From Serratia sp. PL17 (GTDB lineage: Bacteria; Pseudomonadota; Gammaproteobacteria; Enterobacterales; Enterobacteriaceae): a stretch of DNA of 64,000 nt. The DNA lies in NCBI RefSeq assembly GCF_017832355.1, contig NZ_JAFIBY010000001.1, forward strand, positions 1,612,001-1,676,000, in the 5' to 3' direction. Made by a program: the position numbers and the translations under genes. Of this stretch, positions 52,494-61,176 are shown in pieces. Under the pieces are notes generated by a model. It was not told the origin of the DNA and searched no databases. It worked only from the letters and a program-made list of their open reading frames with translations. The number at the start of each line of letters is the position of its first letter. The stretch's first letter is position 1.

Positions 52494-53369
52494 ATGAACG
52501 AAAAGATTTTCACCCTACCCGTTACCGAACAAATTTCACCTTACATCAGCCAACGTCAACTCGACGAACTGCCTGTGGTGGTCGTTTCCCACCCCAAAGT
52601 ACGCGCAGCAATCTCGTTGCAAGGCGCACATCTGTTGGCCTGGCAACCTAGCGGTGAAAAACCGGCTATTTGGCTGAGCAACAACACGCCGTTTAAAAAA
52701 GGCAATGCCATCCGCGGTGGCGTACCGATTTGCTGGCCCTGGTTTGGCCCGGTGGCAAAACCCTCACACGGCTTCGCCCGCAATCAGCCGTGGAGCCTGA
52801 CGGCGCATGACGAAGACGAGAACGGCGTCATACTGACATTCACGCTGAAAGACAATGAGCAAACTCGTAGCCTGTGGCCCCATGCCTTTACGCTGATTGC
52901 TCGCTTTAAACTGGGTGAAGAATGCGAGATAGAACTGGAGTCACATGGTGACTATCAGGCAACCGCTGCGCTGCACACGTATTTCCAGATCGGTGATATT
53001 GCACAAGTTAACGTTGCCGGTCTCGGTGAGCCTTATATCGATAAGGTCGCTGGCGGTTCAGAAGCACGCCAGGTGGGCGATGTGACCTTCGTGGGGCAAA
53101 CTGACCGGGTTTACACCAAGCCAGATGCTTACAGCCTGATTAAGGACGCATCGCTGCGGCGCACCATTGAGGTTCATCATCACCATATGAGTGATGTGAT
53201 TGCCTGGAATCCAGGGGTGGAATTGTCTTGCAGCATGGCAGATATGCCAAACGACGGTTATAAAACCATGGTTTGCGTGGAAACAGGTCGCGTCAGCAAG
53301 CCTCTGGTGGCCGCAGGTGAACAACCGGCGCGTTTGGCTGTGACCTTCCGCATCCGTAGCAACGCGTAG
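52494..53369 (+). CDS. yeaD: D-hexose-6-phosphate mutarotase YeaD
   Basis: 291 residues from the ATG at 52494 (MNEKIFTLPVTEQ). Aldose-1-epimerase fold with GAHLLAWQPSGEKPAIWLS, RGGVPICWPWFGP and the catalytic histidines/glutamate in HGFARNQPW and VETGRVS. It interconverts alpha and beta anomers of glucose-6-phosphate and related sugars. It follows gapA as in E. coli, consistent with a glycolytic role. Confidence 0.95.
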   Translation: MNEKIFTLPVTEQISPYISQRQLDELPVVVVSHPKVRAAISLQGAHLLAWQPSGEKPAIWLSNNTPFKKGNAIRGGVPICWPWFGPVAKPSHGFARNQPWSLTAHDEDENGVILTFTLKDNEQTRSLWPHAFTLIARFKLGEECEIELESHGDYQATAALHTYFQIGDIAQVNVAGLGEPYIDKVAGGSEARQVGDVTFVGQTDRVYTKPDAYSLIKDASLRRTIEVHHHHMSDVIAWNPGVELSCSMADMPNDGYKTMVCVETGRVSKPLVAAGEQPARLAVTFRIRSNA

Positions 53370-53423
53370 TCTTTCTTAGTGCGGTCAATACGACCGCCTT
53401 CCGTTACCGCACCAAGAATGTGC

Positions 53424-53447
53424 AAAAGGGGCGTAAACGCCCCTTTT
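53424..53447. terminator. Bidirectional terminator yeaD / mipA
   Basis: AAAAGGGGCG-TAAA-CGCCCCTTTTT, T-flanked on both sides, between two convergent genes. Confidence 0.93.
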
Positions 53448-53484
53448 TGATGCACTTATTGCACACTATTTGTGCGCAGCTGGA

Positions 53485-54249
53485 TTAGAAGCTGTATTTC
53501 ACGCCTGTCATCAACAGCCCGGTGTAAGATTTATCCACCATTGGGCTATCTTTCACTTCGTCAGACAGTTTGACATAGCGACCGACAAAGAACGCATCCC
53601 AATCCTTGTTGATCTTGTAGTTAGCGCTCAGCTCAACATAAGGTGCCCAGCTATCGCTCGGCGTATAGCTGTCAAGACCGCTGCGGCGAGACTCGTCTTC
53701 ACTCACGCCAAAGTAATATTTGTTCTGGTTTTTGCTGCTCCACATCACACCCACTCCGGGTACCAAGGTAAAGGCGTCCAGATCAAATTTGTACAGATAG
53801 GCCAGGTCACCGACGATACCGTTGCTGTAATTCAGCGTATCGCCTGTCAACGTCGTCCGCAGGATGCCCCACTCGGCAAAATGCGAATAGGCCAGGCCGG
53901 CCATCAGCGTACCGCGACGTTTGTTCAACTGTTTCATGCGATCGTCGTCGCTGTCACCTGGGCGGTAACCCAGCGGCGAGTAGTAGCCCATCAGGCTCAG
54001 TTGATTTTCCTGATCTTTCCACAGGTAATAACCGGCAGTCAGCGTCCGGAAGTAGAAGTCGTCACCTTCATAATTAATAACGGGTACCGGGTACACGCGG
54101 TCCTGATAACCACGATACGGGTCCGGACTAACCAGTGCGGAAGCACCGAGTGACCAAGTTCCTGCCTGAGCACTTTGCGCACAAACCATTGCGGAAGCGA
54201 TAATTGCTAGCGTTTTGAGTTGAAAAATCTTCACTGGTTCTTTTTCCAT
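53485..54249 (-). CDS. mipA: MipA/OmpV-family outer membrane protein
   Basis: 254 residues. Signal peptide MEKEPVKIFQLKTLAIIASAM...AQA, though a start at the internal GTG (VKIFQLK) is also possible. Family blocks VYPVPVINYEGDDFYFR, TLAGYYL-type strand, SPLGYRPGDSDDDRMKQL and DSPMVDKSYTGLLMTGVKYSF are clear; the last residue is Phe as for barrels. MipA joins the murein hydrolase MltA and PBP1B in the E. coli murein machinery; related proteins affect kanamycin and polymyxin tolerance. Confidence 0.93.
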   Translation of the reverse strand: MEKEPVKIFQLKTLAIIASAMVCAQSAQAGTWSLGASALVSPDPYRGYQDRVYPVPVINYEGDDFYFRTLTAGYYLWKDQENQLSLMGYYSPLGYRPGDSDDDRMKQLNKRRGTLMAGLAYSHFAEWGILRTTLTGDTLNYSNGIVGDLAYLYKFDLDAFTLVPGVGVMWSSKNQNKYYFGVSEDESRRSGLDSYTPSDSWAPYVELSANYKINKDWDAFFVGRYVKLSDEVKDSPMVDKSYTGLLMTGVKYSF

Positions 54250-54677
54250 AAATAACAGAGTTAATTGCGGACATAGTTTATGTGAAAAATTCGTTACGCG
54301 CTGAATCTTTACAATGGAAAACGACTAAGATCGAATAACTTAGAACAGAAATATGAATTAATCATGGCAGAACAGTGACGTTTTTTGCCGCAGGCCGCGC
54401 CAGACAAGGCATTTGATACGCCTGTAATAACTGAGTCATTGATATGACTTAAAAAAAGCTTTTTATGACGCAGGAAATTTTCCGGTATGCAAACTAAGCT
54501 TAAATCAGAAGGTGAATGAATCCTGAGCCAGTGGCAATACAGCGCAACTCGCGATTATAAGCGCACCAAGTTGGCATACGGGTTGCTGTACTCAGGGATA
54601 ACTTCTTCTTTCGGGGGCCACAAGACTATCACTAGCTCCCTTTAACCTGTGCTAATAACGAAAGGACGGGCATCGCC
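54250..54677. other. mipA-yeaG intergenic region
   Basis: 428 bases holding the divergent promoters of mipA and yeaG-yeaH. A sigma-54 site lies at 54571-54587. No reading frame of interest; the rest is AT-rich with no clear NtrC dyad recognised. Confidence 0.5.
54571..54587 (+). promoter_or_regulatory. Sigma-54 promoter of yeaG-yeaH
   Basis: TTGGCATACGGGTTGCT fits TTGGCAC-N5-TTGCT with one mismatch; the GG and GC doublets are at the exact -24/-12 spacing. The expected transcription start is near 54598, about 80 bases before the yeaG ATG. E. coli yeaGH is known to need sigma-54 and NtrC under nitrogen starvation. Confidence 0.75.
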
Positions 54678-56612
54678 ATGAACATATTTGACCACTATCG
54701 CCAGCGCTACGAAGCTGCCAAGGACGAAGAGTTCACACTGCAGGACTTTCTTACCATTTGCCGGCAAGATCGCAGTGCATATGCCAATGCGGCCGAACGT
54801 CTGCTGATGGCTATCGGTGAACCAGTTATGGTCGACACCGCGCTTGAGTCGCGCATGTCTCGCCTGTTCTCCAACCGCGTGATCGCACGCTACCCGGCAT
54901 TCGAAGAGTTCTACGGCATGGAAGAAGCTATCGAACAGATAGTCTCTTATCTGAAGCATGCCGCGCAGGGCCTCGAAGAGAAAAAACAAATTCTTTACCT
55001 GTTGGGCCCTGTGGGCGGCGGGAAATCATCGTTGGCGGAACGCCTGAAGGCGCTGATGCAACTCGTACCGATTTACACACTGAGTGCCAACGGAGAACGC
55101 AGCCCGGTCAACGATCATCCGCTGTGCCTGTTCAATCCGCAGGAAGATGCCAATATTCTGGAAAAAGAATATAACATTCCTAATCGCTATCTCGGCACCA
55201 TCATGTCCCCGTGGGCGGCTAAACGCCTGCATGAATTTGGCGGCGATATCACCAAATTCAAAGTGGTGAAAGTGCGCCCTTCCATCCTGGAACAGATCGC
55301 CATCGCCAAAACAGAACCGGGTGATGAGAACAACCAGGATATCTCTGCGCTGGTAGGTAAAGTGGATATCCGCAAGCTGGAAAACCACGCGCAGAACGAT
55401 CCGGATGCCTATGGCTACTCCGGCGCCCTTTGCCGTGCCAACCAAGGGATCATGGAGTTCGTAGAGATGTTCAAGGCACCGATCAAGGTGCTGCACCCTC
55501 TGCTGACTGCCACCCAGGAAGGTAACTACAACGGTACCGAGGGGATTTCTGCCCTGCCGTTCAGCGGCATTATTCTGGCCCACTCCAACGAATCCGAATG
55601 GGTGACCTTCCGTAACAACAAAAACAACGAGGCATTCCTGGACCGTGTTTATATCGTTAAGGTCCCGTACTGCCTGCGGGTGTCGGAAGAGATAAAAATC
55701 TACGACAAACTGCTGGATCACAGCGAACTGACCCATGCCCCATGCGCCCCTGGCACACTGGAAACGCTGGCTCGCTTTACCGTGCTTTCACGCATGAAAG
55801 AGCCTGAAAACTCGAGCATCTACTCTAAGATGCGCGTCTATGATGGCGAAAGCCTCAAGGATACCGATCCGAAAGCCAAGTCGTATCAGGAATACCGCGA
55901 CTATGCAGGGGTTGATGAAGGCATGAACGGCCTGTCCACCCGTTTTGCATTTAAAATCCTCTCAAGGGTGTTCAACTTTGATCACGCTGAGGTCGCTGCT
56001 AACCCGGTACACCTGTTCTACGTACTGGAACAGCAGATCGAACGCGAGCAATTCCCACAGGATTTGTCAGAGAAATACCTGGAACACCTGAAAGGCTATC
56101 TGATCCCGAAATACGCCGAGTTTATCGGTAAAGAGATCCAAACGGCCTATCTGGAATCCTACTCGGAATACGGCCAGAACATTTTCGACCGCTACGTGAC
56201 CTATGCAGATTTCTGGATACAGGATCAAGAGTACCGTGATCCGGATACTGGGCAACTGTTCGATCGCGAGTCCCTGAATGCTGAACTGGAGAAAATCGAA
56301 AAACCCGCTGGCATCAGTAATCCGAAAGACTTCCGCAACGAAATAGTCAACTTCGTGCTGCGTGCCCGGGCTAATAATAGCGGTCGTAACCCTAACTGGA
56401 CCAGCTATGAGAAGCTGCGTACCGTGATCGAGAAGAAAATGTTCTCGAACACCGAAGAGTTACTGCCAGTGATTTCGTTTAACGCTAAAACCTCAACGGA
56501 TGAGCAGAAAAAACACGACGACTTCGTCGACCGTATGATGGAAAAAGGCTACACCCGCAAACAAGTGCGTCTTCTGTGTGAATGGTATCTGCGGGTCAGG
56601 AAGTCTTCATAA
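54678..56612 (+). CDS. yeaG: PrkA-family serine protein kinase YeaG
   Basis: 644 residues. AAA+ domain with P-loop GPVGGGKSS at 110-118 and a C-terminal PrkA kinase-like domain. E. coli YeaG autophosphorylates, is induced with YeaH by nitrogen and acid stress and affects RpoS-linked survival during nitrogen starvation. GAAAGGA lies 13 bases before the ATG. It is followed by yeaH after 189 bases that consist mostly of an ERIC element. Confidence 0.95.
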   Translation: MNIFDHYRQRYEAAKDEEFTLQDFLTICRQDRSAYANAAERLLMAIGEPVMVDTALESRMSRLFSNRVIARYPAFEEFYGMEEAIEQIVSYLKHAAQGLEEKKQILYLLGPVGGGKSSLAERLKALMQLVPIYTLSANGERSPVNDHPLCLFNPQEDANILEKEYNIPNRYLGTIMSPWAAKRLHEFGGDITKFKVVKVRPSILEQIAIAKTEPGDENNQDISALVGKVDIRKLENHAQNDPDAYGYSGALCRANQGIMEFVEMFKAPIKVLHPLLTATQEGNYNGTEGISALPFSGIILAHSNESEWVTFRNNKNNEAFLDRVYIVKVPYCLRVSEEIKIYDKLLDHSELTHAPCAPGTLETLARFTVLSRMKEPENSSIYSKMRVYDGESLKDTDPKAKSYQEYRDYAGVDEGMNGLSTRFAFKILSRVFNFDHAEVAANPVHLFYVLEQQIEREQFPQDLSEKYLEHLKGYLIPKYAEFIGKEIQTAYLESYSEYGQNIFDRYVTYADFWIQDQEYRDPDTGQLFDRESLNAELEKIEKPAGISNPKDFRNEIVNFVLRARANNSGRNPNWTSYEKLRTVIEKKMFSNTEELLPVISFNAKTSTDEQKKHDDFVDRMMEKGYTRKQVRLLCEWYLRVRKSS

Positions 56613-56615
56613 CGA

Positions 56616-56743
56616 CTATATCCAAAGTCGTTGGTGGTTGTATCGACGGCAACTGAGCCTATCCCCGGGTGCGTACAAAGAGTACGTGGCCTGGGGTAAG
56701 CCGGGAAACCAACCCAAATACAGCCTCAAGTATGGCGGATATA
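56616..56743 (+). repeat. ERIC element between yeaG and yeaH
   Basis: 128 bp, from CTATATCCAAAGTCG to TATGGCGGATATA. The core CTATCCCCGGGTGCGTAC and GAGTACGTGGCCTGGGGTAAG parallels the ERIC core ATCCCCAGGAGCTTAC and AAGTAAGTGACTGGGGTGAG, with the outer arms diverged. Like the copy at 15194 it ends in TATAATGAGAA and lies in front of a gene on the same strand. It sits inside an operon, so it is transcribed and may fold as an RNA hairpin. Confidence 0.8.
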
Positions 56744-56801
56744 ATGAGAATTGGCGTCATGGAGATGGCATAGCAAGTTGGCAACGTCGTTTGGGGGATG
56801 T

Positions 56802-58070
56802 ATGGCGTATTTTATTGACCGACGACTTAATGGCAAAAACAAGAGCATGGTTAACCGCCAACGTTTCTTGCGCCGTTACAAGTCGCAAATCAAACAGTCG
56901 ATTGCCGAAGCCATCAACAAGCGTTCGGTCACCGACGTAAACAGTGGAGAATCCATCTCGATCCCCACTGGTGATATCAACGAACCAATGTTTCATCAGG
57001 GTCGCGGTGGCACACGCCATCGCGTTCATCCAGGTAACGATCATTTCGTGCAGAATGACCGTGTCGAACGCCCTCAGGGTGGCGGGGGCGGTGGCAGCGG
57101 TCAAGGTAACGCCAGCCAAGACGGTGAAGGCGAGGACGAATTCGTCTTCCAAATTTCCAAGGACGAATATCTTGACCTGCTGTTTGAGGATCTGGCGCTG
57201 CCGAATCTGAAAAAGAACCAGTATAAGCAGCTTACAGAATACAAAACCCATCGGGCTGGTTACACCGCCAACGGCGTACCGGCCAATATTAGCGTGGTCC
57301 GTTCGCTACAAAATTCGCTGGCGCGACGTACTGCGATGACCGCCGGCAAACGACGCGCGTTACATGCGTTGGAGGACGAACTCACCCAGATGGAAAACAC
57401 CGAACCGGTGCAACTGCTGGAAGAGGAAAGGCTGCGCAAAGAAATTGCTGAATTACGCAAAAAAATCGAAAGCGTACCCTTTATTGATACGTTTGATTTG
57501 CGTTACAAAAACTATGAGCGCAGACCGGAACCTTCAAGCCAGGCAGTCATGTTCTGCCTGATGGACGTTTCCGGCTCAATGGACCAGGCCACCAAGGACA
57601 TGGCTAAGCGTTTCTATATCCTGCTCTATTTATTCCTGAGCAGAACCTATAAAAACGTAGATGTCGTCTATATCCGTCACCATACTCAGGCAAAAGAAGT
57701 GGATGAACAGGAGTTCTTCTATTCGCAAGAAACCGGTGGGACTATCGTTTCCAGCGCGCTGAAACTGATGAACGAAGTGGTTGAAGAGCGTTACGATCCT
57801 GCGCAATGGAACATCTATGCTGCACAGGCGTCAGATGGTGACAACTGGGCCGATGACTCACCGTTGTGTCATGAGTTGTTGGCAAAACAACTGCTGCCCA
57901 TGGTGCGTTATTACAGCTACATCGAAATCACGCGTCGCGCCCACCAGACGCTGTGGCGGGAGTATGAAGACTTGCAGGCGAAATTCGAAAACTTTGCCAT
58001 GCAGCATATCCGCGAACCGGATGATATCTACCCCGTATTCCGCGAGCTATTCCACAAGCAGACCGTGTAA
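56802..58070 (+). CDS. yeaH: UPF0229 protein YeaH
   Basis: 422 residues from the ATG at 56802 ([15 protein letters not shown]), with GGGGGA upstream. A basic N-terminus, a glycine-rich linker ([21 protein letters not shown]), and a C-terminal von Willebrand A domain whose MIDAS motif is DVSGSM in [18 protein letters not shown]. It works with YeaG, and probably with a SpoVR-family protein encoded elsewhere; molecular role unsettled. Confidence 0.95.
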   Translation: MAYFIDRRLNGKNKSMVNRQRFLRRYKSQIKQSIAEAINKRSVTDVNSGESISIPTGDINEPMFHQGRGGTRHRVHPGNDHFVQNDRVERPQGGGGGGSGQGNASQDGEGEDEFVFQISKDEYLDLLFEDLALPNLKKNQYKQLTEYKTHRAGYTANGVPANISVVRSLQNSLARRTAMTAGKRRALHALEDELTQMENTEPVQLLEEERLRKEIAELRKKIESVPFIDTFDLRYKNYERRPEPSSQAVMFCLMDVSGSMDQATKDMAKRFYILLYLFLSRTYKNVDVVYIRHHTQAKEVDEQEFFYSQETGGTIVSSALKLMNEVVEERYDPAQWNIYAAQASDGDNWADDSPLCHELLAKQLLPMVRYYSYIEITRRAHQTLWREYEDLQAKFENFAMQHIREPDDIYPVFRELFHKQTV

Positions 58071-58086
58071 TTAACATTGTGAATCG

Positions 58087-58120
58087 CAGCCGGCTAATCT
58101 CATTAGCCGGCTGTTTTTTT
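58087..58120 (+). terminator. yeaGH terminator
   Basis: CAGCCGGCTAAT / ATTAGCCGGCTG with a 3-base loop (58087-58113) and seven T. Confidence 0.95.
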
Positions 58121-58191
58121 GCAGGATAAGCACGTTCTTTCAGCACCAAGCCTAAACGACGATAAGGCACCAAGCCTGACGCTTATCCTAC
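58121..58191. repeat. REP-like palindromic element
   Basis: GCAGGATAAGC at the left and GCTTATCCTAC at the right are inverted, and an 11-base direct repeat GCACCAAGCCT occurs at 58143 and 58167. Placement right after a terminator and the GATAAG/CTTATC ends resemble REP/BIME units of enterobacteria. It differs from the E. coli consensus. Confidence 0.5.
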
Positions 58192-58327
58192 AGCCCCACA
58201 ATCCTCTTCTCTGCGAACATTCCGTGATCTTGGCGGGATAAATGCGTCGCAATTTTGTTGAGGATATTCTGATACCTGCGTCATTTCGTCTTTTCCCCTT
58301 GTCGCTGAAATTTAGCTGCGGTACTGT

Positions 58328-58417
58328 CGCCATCTGGACACACACCACACCAAAATCAGAATAGAATCCAGTTTGTCGCTATCATCCCTTAATCCCGCCG
58401 CTGTGCGGGATTTTTTT
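58328..58417 (+). ncRNA. Candidate small RNA ending in an orphan terminator
   Basis: AATCCCGC-CGCTGT-GCGGGATT followed by seven T (58391-58417) lies 270 bases after the yeaH terminator, with no gene ending here and the next gene starting at 58559. A weak promoter, TTGTCG (58299) 17 bases TACTGT (58322), could give an RNA of about 85 nt. The region contains no long reading frame. No known small RNA was recognised. Confidence 0.35.
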
Positions 58418-58558
58418 GATATCAGCCTTGGCAAGACAATGAGATAGCACGTCACAAACCCTACTGACAGAAATTGGCAGTGGCAGCCTTTAAGCTGGGT
58501 ACTCCTGCGTGGGGTAACGCCTCGCTCCACGCCAACAAATGCAGGGAAAGACGCACCA

Positions 58559-59134
58559 ATGAAACGCGCTATCACCGTTATTACTGACAACTTTTCCGAT
58601 TGGGAAACAGCTTTAATCAACTCAACTTGCCGCGGTTATTATGGTTTTGATATCCGCTTTGCGGCCCCAAATGGTGACCCGGTAATCTCCTCCAGCGGTA
58701 TGTTTGTGACGCCGCAATTGTCGATCGAAGCCATCCCGTTGGACGACATTGATTTGTTAATCATTTGCGGTGGTACGGCATGGCAGACAAAAGAAGCGCC
58801 TGATATCAATGGCCTGGTGGCTGAGGCATACAGCAAGAATATCGTTGTCGCAGGAATTTGCGACGGAACCCGGGTTCTGGCACAGGCGGGCGTGCTTGAT
58901 AACTGCCGTCATACCTCTAATTCGGCAGAAAACCTGTCGTCAGTACCGGGCTATCGGGGAGGTACGCACTATCAAGACGTGCCTTATGCCGTAACCGATC
59001 GACGTATTGTGACAGCGCCGGGGAGTGCCCCCGTCAGCTTTATGGCAGAAATTTTAGCGACGCTGGGGATCAGAGACAGTAACATTCAGGCTTATCTGGC
59101 AATGCACGCGGCTGAACACAGTAAGCCGGTTTAA
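58559..59134 (+). CDS. DJ-1/PfpI-family protein
   Basis: 191 residues, class I glutamine-amidotransferase-like fold. VTDNFSDWETAL at the start carries the expected acidic residue, LLIICGGTAWQ the glycine turn, and VAGICDGTRVLAQAGVL the nucleophile elbow with Cys101 between Ile and Asp. The family includes proteases, glyoxalases III and isonitrile hydratases; the function here is unknown. AAAGACGCACCA precedes the ATG, so translation initiation may be modest. Confidence 0.82.
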   Translation: MKRAITVITDNFSDWETALINSTCRGYYGFDIRFAAPNGDPVISSSGMFVTPQLSIEAIPLDDIDLLIICGGTAWQTKEAPDINGLVAEAYSKNIVVAGICDGTRVLAQAGVLDNCRHTSNSAENLSSVPGYRGGTHYQDVPYAVTDRRIVTAPGSAPVSFMAEILATLGIRDSNIQAYLAMHAAEHSKPV

Positions 59135-59173
59135 TCCGCTTGCGCAATGACCACCGCAACGGCCCATAAGTCA

Positions 59174-59836
59174 CTACAGTGAAACGAGCTGCCCAGCATA
59201 CAGAACTGGCCCTGTAGGCTGTCCAGTGGGGGATCCACCCGCAGGTTCCAGGCTGATGGCGATGGTCATTCCTTTGGACAACTGAATCTGATCCAAAGTC
59301 AGCCTGGTCACGTCTCTCGCCGCAACCACACCAAGCGACACCGGTTTTTCCCCGGCGGGTATTGCCCACAGTTGCAGACTGTTTGTCGCAGCAATTTGTT
59401 GTGGATTAACTGGGGTGAGTTGCAGATGTTTTACCGCTTTGTCGAGACTGACAATCCACTGCTCGCTACCGCGTTGCTCGCTACTCAGCACCAATGCAGG
59501 GGTAAACTCCGGCGGTTGTGCGATAAAACGCGGCACCAGCACCACTGCGGCCAAACCCGCGGCGAGTGCCCAGGCAAGATAATCCCAGCGCCACTGGCGT
59601 TGGCGTGACAGCGGTGGCAGGCTAAGTTGGATTTTCTTCCATACCCGTTCCGGCGGCGTTATCGGGATCAACGCGTGATCAAGAGGCGCTAACAACTGCT
59701 GCCAACGTGCCACCAATGCGGCCAGCTCTGGCTCGTGGCGAATTCGCTGTTCCAGTTTGAATCTCGCCGGGCCGCGCAGCGTGCCTAACGCATACTCCGC
59801 AGCCAGGGCTGAGTCATACTCCCCCCGGTTTTTCAT
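59174..59836 (-). CDS. Anti-sigma factor, RskA/ChrR-like zinc-free type
   Basis: 220 residues. The N-terminal cytoplasmic part DSALAAEYALGTLRGPARFKLEQRI is an anti-sigma domain of the RskA type, one membrane helix follows near 87-107 (LAWALAAGLAAVVLVP), and the C-terminal periplasmic anti-sigma-K domain has the LQLWAIPAGEKPVSLGV and GMTIAISLEPAGGSPTGQPTGPVLYAGQL blocks. It should bind and inhibit the ECF sigma encoded just upstream, overlapping by four bases. Trigger unknown. Confidence 0.88.
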   Translation of the reverse strand: MKNRGEYDSALAAEYALGTLRGPARFKLEQRIRHEPELAALVARWQQLLAPLDHALIPITPPERVWKKIQLSLPPLSRQRQWRWDYLAWALAAGLAAVVLVPRFIAQPPEFTPALVLSSEQRGSEQWIVSLDKAVKHLQLTPVNPQQIAATNSLQLWAIPAGEKPVSLGVVAARDVTRLTLDQIQLSKGMTIAISLEPAGGSPTGQPTGPVLYAGQLVSL

Positions 59837-60393
59837 AATCCCACGCAGTCTTTTAGATGGTCGAGAGCTCGGCGGATCCAGCTTTTAACCGTGCCAAGCG
59901 GTTGTTGAAGATAAACGGAAACTTCACCGTGCGACATTCCCTGATAATATGCAAGCACGATACTTTGTCGTTGATCGGTGGGCAAATGATCCAGACACGC
60001 CGTGAGCTTTTCTCCCTCTTGCGAGCGTTGCAACGCCTCGGCTGGTTCAGCGAAACTGTCACCGTCACCATCAAAATCAACCAGCTCATCCTCGCGTTCT
60101 GCCGCCTTTCCGCCCGCACTTCGTAACCAGTCAATAGCGCGGTTGCGCACAATGTGTGTCAACCAGGTCAGTGGAGAACTGAGCAGCGGATCGTAACTGG
60201 CTGCCCGATTCCATACGCTGATGAAGCTCTCATGCAGCACGTCTTCTGCCCAAGATTGCCGCCTGAGGATACGCAAGGCAACGGCATACAAACGCGGTGA
60301 CGTTTGGCGATAGAGTTGCTCAAAAGCCTGGCGATCGCCACGTCCAATGGCTTTCATCATCGCCACATCATGTTCTGGTAAGGGTTCAGTCAT
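59833..60393 (-). CDS. ECF-type RNA polymerase sigma factor
   Basis: 186 residues. Sigma region 2 has AEDVLHESFISVWNRAASYDP and WLTHIVRNRAIDWLR; region 4 has LPTDQRQSIVLAYYQGMSHGEVSVYLQQPLGTVKSWIRRAL. It resembles the SigK-type sigma paired with RskA anti-sigma factors. The stop overlaps the anti-sigma start on the same strand; the fasciclin gene lies 64 bases upstream. Target genes unknown, probably its own cluster. Confidence 0.92.
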   Translation of the reverse strand: MTEPLPEHDVAMMKAIGRGDRQAFEQLYRQTSPRLYAVALRILRRQSWAEDVLHESFISVWNRAASYDPLLSSPLTWLTHIVRNRAIDWLRSAGGKAAEREDELVDFDGDGDSFAEPAEALQRSQEGEKLTACLDHLPTDQRQSIVLAYYQGMSHGEVSVYLQQPLGTVKSWIRRALDHLKDCVGL

Positions 60394-60457
60394 GTCCCAT
60401 CCTGATTAAGGTGCGGGGGCTGTCGCTCAGACCACCCGCACCAAGTATAGACCCAAT

Positions 60458-61018
60458 TTATTTAGGCATCAGGACAGTATCAATAACATCGATCACCCCA
60501 TTATTCTGGAACACATCATAGGTGCTGATATTCGCAATATTACCCTTTCCATCTTTAAGCTGAATATTGTGTGGCCCATTGTTCATGATCCACAAAGGTT
60601 GCCCATTCACCGTTTTCAATTCTGCTGTTCCCTTGCCGTCATGGATTTTTTTCTCCAGTTGTTTCATGTCATACCTGCCTGCTACAACGTGATAGGTCAG
60701 CACACTGGTGAGCAACGCCTTGTTTTCCGGCTTCAGTAAATTATCGACGGTACCCGCCGGCAATTTGGCAAAGGCAGCATTGGTGGGCGCAAAGACAGTA
60801 AATGGCCCTTTCCCCTGCAGAGTATCCACTAACCCAGCAGCCTTAACCGCAGCCACCAGGGTTGAATGGTCTTTGGAGTTAACCGCATTTTCGATGATAT
60901 TTTTACTCGGATACATGGCTGCACCACCGACCATAACCTGATCACCCATCATGGCAGCAGCAGACACACCGCTGAACAAGACTGATGCACATAAAACGCC
61001 AGTAATAAGCTTTTTCAT
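60458..61018 (-). CDS. Secreted fasciclin-domain protein
   Basis: 186 residues from the ATG at 61018, which has GAGGAAATGGTC before it; an in-frame start at 61060 is less likely. Signal peptide MKKLITGVLCASVLFSGVSA, then one FAS1 domain with HSTLVAAVKAAGLVDTLQGKGPFTVFAPTNAAFAKLP and the H-box YHVVAGRYDM; the end is VIDVIDTVLMPK. Fasciclin proteins mediate adhesion or matrix association. It lies upstream of the ECF sigma and anti-sigma in the same direction, likely as one transcript; possible sigma target. Confidence 0.88.
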   Translation of the reverse strand: MKKLITGVLCASVLFSGVSAAAMMGDQVMVGGAAMYPSKNIIENAVNSKDHSTLVAAVKAAGLVDTLQGKGPFTVFAPTNAAFAKLPAGTVDNLLKPENKALLTSVLTYHVVAGRYDMKQLEKKIHDGKGTAELKTVNGQPLWIMNNGPHNIQLKDGKGNIANISTYDVFQNNGVIDVIDTVLMPK

Positions 61019-61137
61019 GACCATTTCCTCGAAGGTAAGGGAGGTAAAGTTTTGCCTCACATTCTGATATACGTACGAGGAGATGCTTTTGGATGCAGCT
61101 GGAGAGAAATTATTTAAGCAGTCAATCTCTATAAATG

Positions 61138-61158
61138 AAAAACCCCACGGCAGTGGGG
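61138..61158 (-). terminator. Terminator of the alpha/beta hydrolase gene
   Basis: Minus-strand CCCCAC-TGCC-GTGGGG followed by TTTTT, 18 bases after the hydrolase stop. Confidence 0.85.
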
Positions 61159-61176
61159 CCTTGAAGCAAACAACCT

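Noticed and set aside
53470..54153. A 227-codon plus-strand frame across mipA
   Set aside because: Shadow of mipA; the minus-strand protein has a signal peptide and full family similarity.
54520..54560. A second sigma-54-like site (TGGCAATACAGCGCA)
   Set aside because: The spacing between GG and GC is one base too short for a -24/-12 promoter.
55026..55736. A 236-codon minus-strand frame inside yeaG
   Set aside because: Antisense shadow of yeaG.
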